Shown piece by piece: positions 34,515 to 45,130 of a stretch of 60,000 bases of DNA. The DNA comes from Bolinopsis microptera (Eukaryota > Ctenophora > Tentaculata > Lobata > Bolinopsidae). The notes beneath the pieces were generated by a model. The model did no database searches. It saw only the letters and a program-made list of their open reading frames with translations, and was not told where the DNA came from. Positions within the stretch are counted from its first letter, which is position 1, and every line of letters begins with the position of its first letter. The translations under genes and the position numbers were made by a program. The DNA lies in the NCBI RefSeq assembly GCF_026151205.1, contig NC_087076.1, positions 9,960,902 to 10,020,901 on the forward strand, read 5' to 3'.

Positions 34515-34778
34515 CTGGGTTTTTTGCGAATTAAGGGGTTGTTCCTCCTCCTCTACCAGCCCTCGTTTAAGATGTTCCAATAACGTCTTGTAGTATTTGT
34601 GCTGAGAGATTGGGATTGCTGTAAGCATGTAGTTTACCTTGCTCAGTACTTGCTCAGTAGTTGTAGGGTCTGATTGTATCCCAAATAACAACGGGACAGC
34701 CCTCCTGTTTGACAGGGGTCTGGGTTCCTGTACTACTACTGCTGCTTCTAATATAGGGGCAACAGTGTCCAGCGGCAT
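34515..34778 (-). CDS. Probable first coding exon of the TPR-like gene
   Basis: From the ATG at 34778, 88 codons end in CAG before a good donor (GTGAGT) in phase 0. The helical content (QVLSKVNYMLTAIPISQHKY, LLEHLKRGLVEEEEQ) is compatible with the downstream solenoid. In-phase acceptors exist at the start of the 32455-33588 exon (CTTCAG) and at 32138. The exon could instead belong to an independent short gene. Confidence 0.5.
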
Positions 34779-35703
34779 GATAAAAGACGGTTGAAGAGGC
34801 TTGATTCTTGAATCAAAAACTCGAAAGCTGAAAAGAGAGAAGCTGACCAAGCTACAAACACCAATGTTTCCTAAACACGATAGGATTCATTATTATTTGT
34901 ACTCGTTATCCCTGTGTGCGCGCATGCTTTAATTAATATACTTTGATTACTCAAGTTTACTCAGTCTCTCTCTCTGCTGCATCTTGATATTCCGCCAGAT
35001 TGTGCTAATAATCTGCCAGCATAGTATGATCCTTGCTGTAAATATGAATGTTAGTGTGCCCGGTGCCGCAAGAGCAACTAAAGTACGAACTTCACATCAA
35101 TCAATAGCCCGGTTCATTGCCTACTTGGATTCGTCAATAAAGCTTCTGCACTGACATGCAAACATATTATTTCCATTCATTTTTCACGTTATAACTTTAT
35201 AATGAGATGGATTTGCTGGTAAATCTTGACTAGAGAACGTTTTAAATGCATAAAATTGCATACTAACAAAACATATCGAACAACTTGATTGATGCTTTAA
35301 CAAAAGTAATAAAGCATCTGATTTTGTTTCTTAAAAATTCAGGACTTGGGTTGAATACAAAACATCTTAATAATGAAGCTAGTATGGGTATTAGACAAGG
35401 TAGACACTGGGTTGTGGAGGGGACTATTTACTTGTTCTACTACATTTATTGAACGTTCTTGCTAAAAAGTAAACACAGTTCCTTAAGGAACACTGCTAGG
35501 TTCCGGACAGGTTCTACTCTAACGTTACGGCACTTTCGGATACAAAATTAATTCTCAATGATCCATGCCTTGAGAAAAGTTAGTTTTTTGTACTGATAGG
35601 ATTCATATCAGTTTGTTCACAAGATATGTGGATGTGCACTAGGTCATAGGTGCAGTGTGCAGTTACCAGGTTAAGATTTTTTCTAATAATCAATTTATCT
35701 CAG

Positions 35704-36822
35704 AGAGGAAGTTGTCAAGAAACTTCAACACCATCTAGACGAAATACTAGACAAGCAAAACCAGATGAACTTTGTAGTTACCGATAAAATGAAGAAATCT
35801 GTCCAGAAAAATGTGACCCATATCGTCAAGGTAATTTACCCTCGGCAGTTAATAAAATGTTGAACGATTTCACGTATGATTTTTGGGTTTAATCTAATAA
35901 CATTAGTCTATATAATATGTACATATATAATCCAACTATATGGTTTGATCTACGTTATAAGTTGCACAATATATAAAATAATTTCACTCACCCCGGAGAT
36001 TTTATCTAAAACTCGCCTGCTCCAGGCTGTGAACGATGAGGTCCAAAGCTCAGTGGCAGAACGGCTCGCCTCTGACGAGACCCTGAAGAACATGATCCAA
36101 GTAACGTTGCTGCCCAGCTTCCAGCAGCAGCTGGATTTGGTGTATCGTGGTTTTACGGATACTTTGCAGAGGGAACTCCAACACAACTCCCTGGCAGCTA
36201 GCCAGGTACGAGATATAGATATTATCTGAATCAGTTATCTTACTTTTTATCTTTACAGATACCTGAATATTAGGTTTTATACTTTGGAATATGTTAAATT
36301 TAACTTGTCTCAAAAGATCCAGCTGTACTGTATTTCTCATCGTTTCCAATACTAGTTGTTAAATTTGCTGCGTACAGCGCGGTGACAGTGAATAATGAAT
36401 ATGAAATTCTACGTCGGTGTCTCCGCAAAACTGCCTCAATCAATGACTGCTTCCGAAAGTCACATCAAAGTTTTAGTAACCCCTGATTGAATGTCAGAAA
36501 TATAGTGCAAACTGCAAGTACCCCCTAATAACCGGAATTTTACCAAAAGATTCTTTCATCACCCTACTCCGCGTGGGTAGGACGGCTGGGGAAGTTTTCA
36601 CTACAGCAAGCTAAACTCACCCCTCCGTACCAGGCACGTGGTTCCTCCGAAGCTGAGATCTCAGCGCATCTAGACCGGTTGGAGGGCATGCTGGGGAGCT
36701 ATGAACGAGCTCAAAACGCCGCTAACGCCACCATCTGCACCAAGATAGAGAGCCAACTGACGAGGTCAGTGACGGAGCTGTACCAGCGCCACGGGGTCAG
36801 CCCGCCAGATAGACACAGATAG
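35704..36822 (+). CDS. MIF4G-Tudor gene, exons 15-17 (C-terminal helical region, stop)
   Basis: Exons 35704-35830, 36026-36205 and 36634-36822; the stop TAG is at 36820-36822. The first begins by completing the Lys codon left open at 28275, and the other junctions are phase 0. Sequence such as VVKKLQHHLDEILDKQNQ, VTLLPSFQQQLDLVYRGFTD and ISAHLDRLEGMLGSYERA is helical and amphipathic. The LLPSFQQ...F.DTLQREL pattern recalls the C-terminal region of the decapping scaffold EDC4/Ge-1, a weak resemblance that needs a profile comparison. If correct, the whole protein would combine a translation platform (MIF4G), a methyl-arginine reader (Tudor) and an mRNA-decay-type oligomerisation region. Confidence 0.65.
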
Positions 36823-39800
36823 GCTGTGCTGCTTCTCAGAGGAGGGGTTATTTGTTATCCTGCGTAGAGTGCCGGACTATTATCAATTGACATATCACCT
36901 CAGAAGAGGTGATAATGAATGTTAATTTTGCTCGAAACTTTAACATTTTTACGAGGGTAGTTTTTCTACGCCATGAGTTGTTGTCGTTCTTGTGCACCTT
37001 TTTGCATTCCTCGCAATTGCGGTTATTTCACTGACCATTTGATGTGCCGTTATCCAAGGTACATTTTTTAAGCTGTTAGGAATTCAGCAATATAAAAAAA
37101 CGTTATATTTTGTGGATAACATTGTAATGTTACTAAGGTTTCCCCAAGTGTACATTTTGCACGAAGGTATTGACACTATATACCGTATCTACCGGAATTT
37201 GCCTGTTAATTTTCAGGTCATGCTTTTCATATTTATATACTTTAAACGTTTTATGATGATCACGTTTTATAATTTATTGATGATCAAATTCATGAAATAT
37301 CGTTCTATAATATATTACGAATTTGCCAATTCTGTTTCTTTTATTGTTCTTACTTCAACTTTAATGATATAACAGCTCATTACGATCATGACACGTTGCG
37401 GTAAAGAACACAGGTCAAAGCTTTTCGTAAAGATAATCTTTAGTTCTAAATTAAAAATTACACAACAAATTGTTAGAAAATTACATTCTTGTAAATAAAC
37501 AATCAAGCAATTAAATGATCAGGCGACAGCCAATCCGGCGCACTTTTGACTGAAATATAATTCTCCTTCTGCCAGGCTCTAATTACTACAAGCCCTCCCC
37601 GTAAACTGCAGAGATCTTTAAGCGTCAACTCAGTTAAAAACTGGCAAAGTTTTAACATGACGATATGTTCGGTACTGGGTACATATTATGAAAATATTAT
37701 GGAATAACGCAACATTCATATTTTTAGCAAAATATTCAATATTCTAACAACCCAAATGCAGCTATCAATACAATCCGAGTTCGACCTAGAAGGGTTAAGA
37801 TCAGTTTTAACACTCCTCAGTTCCTAACCTCCCCCGGTAGCCAGCCCGCACGTTCAGAAACCCGGACCTGTATATAATTGGTCGGGTATTGGTGGAGGTA
37901 CCGTTCTAGCTCTGGGAGTGAGTGTGATGTTGAACCTATAGTGCTGAAATACGAAGCAGTAGTTGACGAAAGGTATTAACTACACGACAAGTTCAAACCT
38001 CTCCGGTCTGCTTTTACATGTACGTGTGTGTGTGTGTGTGTGTTGGCGCTGCTGGGTTTTACAATTCCCTTTTGGTGGTGTGTTTTTTCAGTTTGTTGTA
38101 TATAGTTTTGATGCAAATTGTACGTTATGATCGCTAGTCATTATGTATGGTCTATTTTAATCTTGTAGCGTGTGTACTGTGTGTATGCTGCTTTTTTCTG
38201 GTTTTTTTTTCAGCTTGTTCTTATTAAAGTCAAACTTTATTACCCGTGCATCCAGTTATCAAGTCCTTCGACTTGTAGTTACAAAGTCCTTCCAGTTGCA
38301 GTTACCAGGTTCCTCGATTTACCAAGTCCTTCCAGTTGCAGTTGTTTGTTTGTTTGTCTGTTTGTCCATAGAACCCGTCCCCAATCTCGTATTGGAAAAT
38401 GACTAAACTCAATTCCGAGTGGAAATACGGGTGGTACCTGCAAGTGTATTTATTAAGCATTTAGAGTTCCAGTTGCAGTTACCAAGCCCCCCGTTTAACT
38501 AAGTTCAAGTAGTTTTATGAGGTACATCCTACCCTTATTAAAGTGGCACTGTCACAGTTCACACGGGCGTCTTCTTAGTTTCCCTTTACTTTCGTATAGC
38601 TACATAATATATAAGACCTTGTATACCTTGTATACCTTGTATACCTTGTATACCTTGTATACCTTGTATACCTTGTATACCTTGATGTATACTCTTTAAC
38701 TCGATCTGTTGTTCTGACTACTTCTGATGTCAAAGCGTGGATCGTCTACGATTATGTTGCACTTATTAATCTAATAATGATATCATAATGTATCTTAATA
38801 CTACTACATCGGGAGTAATAAGTGTTACAAATGCATGTATACTGTATAGTGTTCCTTACACTATCAGTAACACTGTTACATGTTGTGTTAGTAACAGTGT
38901 AAGTAACACTGTTACTAACACTGCCAGACTCAGTAATACTGTTACATGTTTTGGCAGACAGATTAGTTTGACAGATGGTTAGACTCATCTGACTCATCAC
39001 CGAAATAACAATCTCCATGGTCTGATTCTGTGTCTGTATACTGTAGACTGGGCGCTTTGTCTGGATGGTTTCAGCCATTTATTCGCTCTTACCGTTGATA
39101 TGTTCACAATGGCTTCCTCTAGTGAGTTTGCTGTCGAGTTTTTTTGTTGAAAAATCATAATTTTTATCCGTTTGCCTGCCAACATACCTAACACAATATA
39201 TCATGTTTTTTTTCCTCAAATGACCTGCACTGACTCTAATTCAGGATTCCTCACCACACACACAAATATGTCATCTCTCAATTACAAGTGTAACTCGCTA
39301 TTTTCTCCACATCTAAATGTGATCGGGCGCTTGCCATCACCCATCCTCATTATACGGTCACAGTTGCAATCATAGATGTGTATGATTTATATTGTCTTTG
39401 ATTAGTTATGTCTTCCTGTGATGCTATTCCTGGATTCCCATTGGCTGATGGTGGATCTATCTGGAGTATGATTGGATAATTGGTTGGTTGAACTCACGTG
39501 ACTGGTCGGATGACGTCCGGTTGGATAACTCCTTGTCATGTGGCTCACTTAATCAGTTTAATCCCATTTCATTTACAGCGATGTATTTCCTCCTTTACGC
39601 ATCCAGTCAGTGTTTGCTTGACGGGCCGTTTGATAATTTGACCAAAATCCTCCGATATTACTGTGCCATCTCAACCTAATTTGCATGTTCTCGTTTTAAC
39701 GTTTGCTCGATCGCCTTGTTTTAAACTAAGCTGAAAGATTATGAATATTTATTTTGCTGTTACCATGACGAGCATGGGACCCATCATGGATAGCAGTTAG

Positions 39801-40522
39801 ATCATAGACCAATATTATATACCAAATATAATGTAGGATTCAATATTTATATTACCGGGATGAATAAATTGGTTAAAGTAAATTAAGTTCCAGACGTATT
39901 TTGTTTAATCTCTTCTCGGTAAGGAAAATGGGCGTTTTCACAGACACAAGCATTCCGAAAATTTTTAACAGTGCTGATCATTCAGGTCTGATTGCACTGT
40001 AAAAACAGAAAAATCTTTAAACGTATGTTTTTGAGAAATCAAATAACGAGTGGTATTTTTCTTTAAATTTAAAACTTGTAATTCCATTGAGAAGAAATTG
40101 ATGTTACTAATCACAGGCTTGAGCTGAAGCCACAAACTAGGAAGTAGCTCCCTTTTAAATAACTCCGCGAAGACAAAAATTTGACGAACGAACTTTAACG
40201 TGCAACTACCAAACATTATTGTTTGCTATTCAGAGTCATAGTGCCCTGCAAAATTTCGTCGACTTAGTAACGTATTTTATTTCTTCTGAAACAGCATTTC
40301 AAATATGAAATACTCCGATACTTTGATTCTTACACTATTAAATTGTAAATTCGGTTTGTTTGATACACCCACATTCGATTACAATAACATTCTTGTCTCC
40401 TAGTCCTACACAAACCTAATACAATAGGGGCTCACCTTACCACTTACAGTTTCCTCTATTCATTAATTTTCTGTGAGTTTCGTCTTTCATCAACACTCTG
40501 TGAGTTTCGAGTCTTTTGTAAT
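36823..40522. other. Gene-poor stretch with simple repeats and palindromes
   Basis: No coding region is supported. Contents: a (GT)n tract near 38026-38042; eight copies of TATACCTTG at about 38617-38685; a cluster of AGTAACACTGTTACT-type motifs at 38850-38950, including a hairpin GTTAGTAACAGTGT/ACACTGTTACTAAC at about 38887-38920; and from about 40090 the upstream region shared with the second GNMT gene. Confidence 0.5.
40090..40400. repeat. GNMT upstream block, copy 1
   Basis: Contains CACAGGCTTGAGCTGAAGCC, TTTGACGAACGAACTTTAAC and a CATTTCAAATATGAAATACT segment. The order is shared with 41877-42180 and, in its proximal half, with 42760-42890. It ends about 120 bases upstream of the first GNMT start codon and so probably includes the promoter. 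Confidence 0.8.
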
Positions 40523-41416
40523 ATGGCAGTGAACTATGACAGTAAGGACGAACGACCGTACGCTGATGGGAGGGAAGCTAGAATCTGGCATTTGTACGTT
40601 GGTGATGTGGATGCTCGACTCTCAAACTACAAAGGAACCCTCCTGAAGATCCTTGAGGAGCGATCTGTTCGGACGGTGTATGATTGTGCTTGTGGAACTG
40701 GGATTGACAGTGTGATGTTGCTAGAGGAGGGGTACAAGGTGGTCAGTACTGATGCAGTTGATTATTTTCTGGAAAAAGCACGGCAAACAAAGCAGAAGCG
40801 TGAGGAATTGGCTGATTGGCAGATCGGGTTTGGAGACTGGCTAGATCTGAAGTCAGCAGAGGTTGATCACCCAGCAGTGGGGTATGATGCTATCGTCTGT
40901 ATCGGCAATTCCTTCTGCACGCTTCCCGACTTCGAAGGAGGGAACAAAACACTTCTAAAAGCTCTTCAAAACTTCAAGGATCTATTGAAGAAGGGTGGTA
41001 TGTTAATAATTGATCACCGTAACTATGATTACACTTTAGTTCATAAAACATTTCCTCCAAATTCACACGGAAGTATTTACTACAACTCGGACAGAGTATT
41101 CAACATCAAAGCAGATCTTGTCGAGAAGGAAGAAGTGGCAGCTAAGATGACCTTCAGATCGGATATGGACGTATCTGGCACTGAGCTGGAGGGGGACTCA
41201 GACATTAAGTGGAAGGAAAGAGATGGGAAGATGGTTCCTACTTTGGAGTTGAATAACATCCCCTGCTATCCTCACACTCTTAAAGGGTTTACTGCCTTGC
41301 TTAAGACAGTTTTTGGAGAGAAAGCTGAGCATCGGCTGCTGCCAGATTTCAGGGAGAATAAACAAGAGGACTTTGTGCCTAACTATTGGGTTCACGTCAT
41401 TGTGAATGAATCTTAA
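40523..41416 (+). CDS. GNMT: Glycine N-methyltransferase, copy 1
   Basis: Complete 297-residue, intronless ORF, close to the usual ~295 residues. The N-terminal DGREARIWHLYVGDVDAR segment matches the GNMT entry loop. Motif I is YDCACGTGIDSVMLLEEGY (SAM binding), the acidic residue after the second strand lies in STDAVD, and DHRNYDY lies in the C-terminal half of the Rossmann fold. GNMT transfers the methyl group of S-adenosylmethionine to glycine, giving sarcosine, and buffers the cytosolic SAM/SAH ratio as a tetramer. A second copy follows 1.5 kb downstream in the same orientation. The absence of introns in both suggests one retroposed or intron-less ancestor, then tandem duplication. No lesion is seen. 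Confidence 0.93.
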   Translation: MAVNYDSKDERPYADGREARIWHLYVGDVDARLSNYKGTLLKILEERSVRTVYDCACGTGIDSVMLLEEGYKVVSTDAVDYFLEKARQTKQKREELADWQIGFGDWLDLKSAEVDHPAVGYDAIVCIGNSFCTLPDFEGGNKTLLKALQNFKDLLKKGGMLIIDHRNYDYTLVHKTFPPNSHGSIYYNSDRVFNIKADLVEKEEVAAKMTFRSDMDVSGTELEGDSDIKWKERDGKMVPTLELNNIPCYPHTLKGFTALLKTVFGEKAEHRLLPDFRENKQEDFVPNYWVHVIVNES

Positions 41417-41876
41417 CAATGTTAATAAGATTGTGATTGTATTATTTTACCGTTTATGTTGTTTTAAGCTCTTTCTGAAGAAATTAGTTTGAGTATTTTT
41501 AATGAAATCGCGAAGAATTCACCAAAAACCCTAATTGAAAATCTTGCAGTTTAAATTAAGTCTCTAGATGTCAGAAATCAATGTAGAAAATTGTTCTGCA
41601 ATTTCAAATAGGCTATAAAATCACTTAGTAAAAACACATAGATACATGTACATAGTGATCGAAATGTATCATTGAATGATGATAATTTTTCATAAGTCAT
41701 AAATAAATAAGTTTATAAGTAAGTATAAATTATACTTTATGAAATCTCACCAACTAAATAGAACGTGAATATTTCATAATGCTGCAAAAATCAAAAATTC
41801 TCCTCCAGTTTGATTCTTGTTCAAATTTACAACTATTACATATTATTATTAATCCCCTTGAGAAGATATCACTCCA

Positions 41877-42180
41877 ATCCTACTAATCACAGGCTCGAAC
41901 TGAAGCCACAAAGTAGGAAGTAGCTACGTTATTCAATCTCACTGTTAAAAATAACTCCGTGTGAAGATACAAATTTGACGAACGAACTTTTACGTAACAA
42001 ACGAACTTAGCTTTTACGTAAAATATTTAATATCTGCTGAAACTCCTTTTTAAATATGGAATACCCCGGTAGTTTGATTGTTACTCTGTAAATTCAGTTA
42101 TGTATTGTTACACACACATTCGATAACATTATTTGATCGTTAGTACACAAATTTCACTTTACCTCACCTAATTAACAATC
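41877..42180. repeat. GNMT upstream block, orphan copy 2
   Basis: Repeats the copy-1 upstream block (CACAGGCTCGAACTGAAGCC, TTTGACGAACGAACTTTTAC, then a TTTAAATATGGAATACC segment and the ACACATTCGATAACATT end) but is not followed by a GNMT reading frame. A further TTTGACGAACGAACTTTTAC copy lies at about 42248. Confidence 0.8.
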
Positions 42181-42327
42181 CTTGTTTATATTGAATTTTG
42201 TTATGGTCCCGTTCTGGTTGTTTACTAGGCAAGTAGAAGAATAAACAAATTTGACGAACGAACTTTTACGTGACGATATCACTGATTAAGTGACAAGACC
42301 AAATATCCGCTAGATTTTAAAATGGTC

Positions 42328-42474
42328 TTAAGGGGTCATTCACATATTACGTAATCAATTTTTACCCCCCCCCCCCCCCCTCCGTAATCAGTTCTACACA
42401 TAGCTATTGTATCAAATTACAGTAGCGTAATCATTTGGAAACCCCTTCCCCCCTCGGCTGCGAACGACCCTTAA
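42328..42474. mobile_element. Short TTAA-flanked TIR element with a poly-C core
   Basis: TTAA at both ends; termini AAGGGGTCATTCAC and, reversed, AAGGGTCGTTCGC. The interior has a C run near 42366-42380 and a CCCCTCGGCTGCGAACG segment related to the element at 49830-50286. Confidence 0.65.
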
Positions 42475-42928
42475 TAATAATTCGGCTAAATTTTAGATAT
42501 TCAACTTGAAATTTTGGGAAAGGTTTTCAATTATTAATTAAAACGTGTCTAAAAATTGTGAGTTCCCATCTTTAAGCGTTTTCATTTTATGACTACAATA
42601 TTGAAAAAGAGGGAGTGGCGTGCCACACCAACTGCAAGACGTGTAATCGATGAAATTTTACGAAACTTTTACGAAATTTAAATTTAAACCCATATCTTTA
42701 ATCTTTGATCTTTGAAATTTTTGTGCAATTCTGACTTGAATTACGTAAGTTATCAAAGAATACTTTATTTCTTCTGCTACTTTATTTTCAAATATAGAAT
42801 ACCCCGGTAATTTAATTGTCACACTGTAAATTCAGTTATGTGATGTTACACCGACATTCAATAACATTATTTTATCTTTAGTACACTTCTTCAGCAATCC
42901 TTGAATCTTTTTTACCTTGTATTTTGTT

Positions 42929-42952
42929 ATGGTTGTGAACTATGAATTATGA
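42929..42952 (+). promoter_or_regulatory. Eight-codon uORF overlapping the GNMT copy 2 start
   Basis: An ATG at 42929 begins ATG GTT GTG AAC TAT, the counterpart of the copy-1 start (ATG GCA GTG AAC TAT), but a 7-base TTATGAA duplication shifts it into a TGA at 42950. The second ATG at 42942 restores the GNMT frame. The original start is thus left as a short upstream frame overlapping the new one. Confidence 0.75.
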
Positions 42953-43823
42953 AAGTAAGAAAGATCGGCCGTGTGCTGATGGCAGGGAAGCTAGAATCTG
43001 GTATTTGTACGTTGGTGATGTGGACGCTAGACTCTCAAACTACAAAGGAACCCTCCTGAAGATCCTTGAGGAGCGATCTGTTCGGACGGTGTATGATTGT
43101 GCTTGTGGAACTGGGATTGACAGTGTGATGTTGCTAGAGGAGGGGTACAAGGTGGTCAGTACTGATGCATTGGATGTTTTCTTGGAGAAAGCCCAAGAGA
43201 TGAAACAGAAGCGAGAAGAGCTAGCTGATTGGCAGATCGGAGTAGGAGACTGGCTAGATCTGAAGTCAGCTGAGGTGGATCACCCAGCCTTGGGGTATGA
43301 TGCCATTATTTGTATTGGTAACTCCTTTTGTGCACTTCCCGACTTCGAAGGAGGGAGCAATACACACCTAAAAGCTCTTCAAAACTTCAAGGATTTGTTG
43401 AAGAAGGGTGGGATATTAATTATTGATCACCGGAACTATGATTACATTTTAGTTCATAAAACGTTTCCTCCAAAATCACATGGGAGTATTTACTACAATT
43501 CAAACAGAGTATTCAATATCAAAGCAGATCTAGTCGAGGATGAAGATATATCAATAATCTTCAGATCGGATATGGACGTATCTGGCACTGAGCTGGAGGG
43601 GGACTCAGATATTAAGTTGAAGGAAAGAGATGGGAAGATGGTTCCTACATTAGAGTTGAATAACATCCCCATGTACCCTCACACTCTTAAAGGGTTTACT
43701 GCCTTGCTTAAAACAGCTTTTGGAGAGGAAGCTGAGCATCGGCTGCTGCCAGATTTCAGGGAGAATGAACAGGAGGACTTTGTGCCTAACTATTGGGTTC
43801 ACGTCATTGTGAATGAACAGTGA
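42942..43823 (+). CDS. GNMT: Glycine N-methyltransferase, copy 2
   Basis: A 293-residue intronless ORF highly similar to copy 1 over its full length, with the same DGREARIW and CACGTGIDS motifs, the same PNYWVHVIVNE C-terminus and a few internal changes and small indels (for example DEDISI in place of KEEVAAK). The same SAM-dependent glycine methylation is expected. Its start codon has been re-made by a 7-base duplication, losing three to four N-terminal residues relative to copy 1, and an out-of-frame upstream ATG may reduce translation. Its proximal upstream region (about 42760-42890) matches those of copy 1 and the orphan block, so regulation was probably shared at first. Confidence 0.92.
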   Translation: MNYESKKDRPCADGREARIWYLYVGDVDARLSNYKGTLLKILEERSVRTVYDCACGTGIDSVMLLEEGYKVVSTDALDVFLEKAQEMKQKREELADWQIGVGDWLDLKSAEVDHPALGYDAIICIGNSFCALPDFEGGSNTHLKALQNFKDLLKKGGILIIDHRNYDYILVHKTFPPKSHGSIYYNSNRVFNIKADLVEDEDISIIFRSDMDVSGTELEGDSDIKLKERDGKMVPTLELNNIPMYPHTLKGFTALLKTAFGEEAEHRLLPDFRENEQEDFVPNYWVHVIVNEQ

Positions 43824-45130
43824 GGTGATTGTTGCTTTATTTTTCCAGTATTGTTATTTTGAAGAAAACAATTTTCGGAGTTTTTTATTTTATTTTAAAT
43901 ATGAAAATTTACCAAAATCCCCACTAGTAACCGATCTGGTATTATTTCCATCTATTCAACTTCTACCCGATACCATCTCTCATCCAAATGTTCTCTCTGT
44001 TACTGTTGAACGATTATGCATTGCTGACACACTCATTTATTTTCTTTCGTGACAAATCATAATCAGTCGTAAATTAGTCGTAAATGTGCGACTGTTTCAT
44101 CTTCTGCAGAACGTCTCCTCTCCAAAATCTCGCGACAGAGCAACTGTCACGAATTAGAGACCTTGTTTGTCCGATTGTTCTGTGCTTCAATTTAGAGCTT
44201 GTACAATGTACATAGAGCTTGTACATACATGTGGCATGTGGTTTCTTCATAACTCCCCAAACCAAATGTGACGAATGGTTTTTATTGCCAAGAAGGGCGT
44301 GCTCGATTTCGAAAGAGTGCATAATATTGTGAAATTCTTCCCAAGCCAAATTAGTTTTTGACGGGTCCCTTAAGGTGTCTCACGTCTCAAATCTCGGAGC
44401 GGAATTTTTGTAGATGAGAACATTACCAGATCATTAAATACACTTGACAATCGTGCAGTTAGCATCAATTTAGAAACAAATCAAGTTTTCATATTAAAAA
44501 TCAATAGCCTGTGTATACAGCCATTATTATAAATTATTAAAAATTTTCAATAAACAAGTTTTCTGTTCTTAGCTCTATCTCTAAAGTGATCAGTGATCAC
44601 TCATTTTCTAAATTCGTTGTTATATGCTTATTAATAAAACACTTAAATTCCATTTCGCCACGAAAAGAACAAATATTTAAACCAACAGGGTAATTATAAG
44701 GTACAGATAGGTTTTCTCATGCTTTGGTCAATCACCACATCACACCTTCTTGCATATTCATACTGCAAAATTCTCCGCCAAATAGTAAGCAGAACACCGG
44801 ATACATCTGAAATCATTTAGTTTTGTATATCAGTACTCGAGATAGTCTCCTAGTAATTCTTAACTGATTTGTCACAACTAACGACAAATTGTACTCATCC
44901 TTATTTCAAACTTTTGCAGTCTACTATAATTCTTCATTCCTGTTGTCTTTGATCAAGGAACTGTGCTAGTTCGGTGGTTCCGTACTATGCACTCATTCCA
45001 ATATTTAAGGAACTGTGCTGGTTCCGTACTATTAGCCACTCTATTAAATATGTGCTGTGTTTCTTAAAACGAAGAAGATCGTTCACAAATCTAACCCGAC
45101 AGCACTAAGTTACAGGTCCTCAGATTGACC
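43824..45130. other. No supported gene
   Basis: AT-rich intergenic sequence between GNMT copy 2 and the next gene. A minus-strand 91-codon frame at 44074-44349 has a protein-like start (AWEEFHNIMHSFEIEHALLG) but no recognisable domain or splice context; it may be a relic and I do not call it. Confidence 0.4.

Noticed and set aside
44074-44349. Minus-strand 91-codon frame with protein-like beginning
   Set aside because: No recognisable domain, no splice signals, and composition drifts; left as unassigned.
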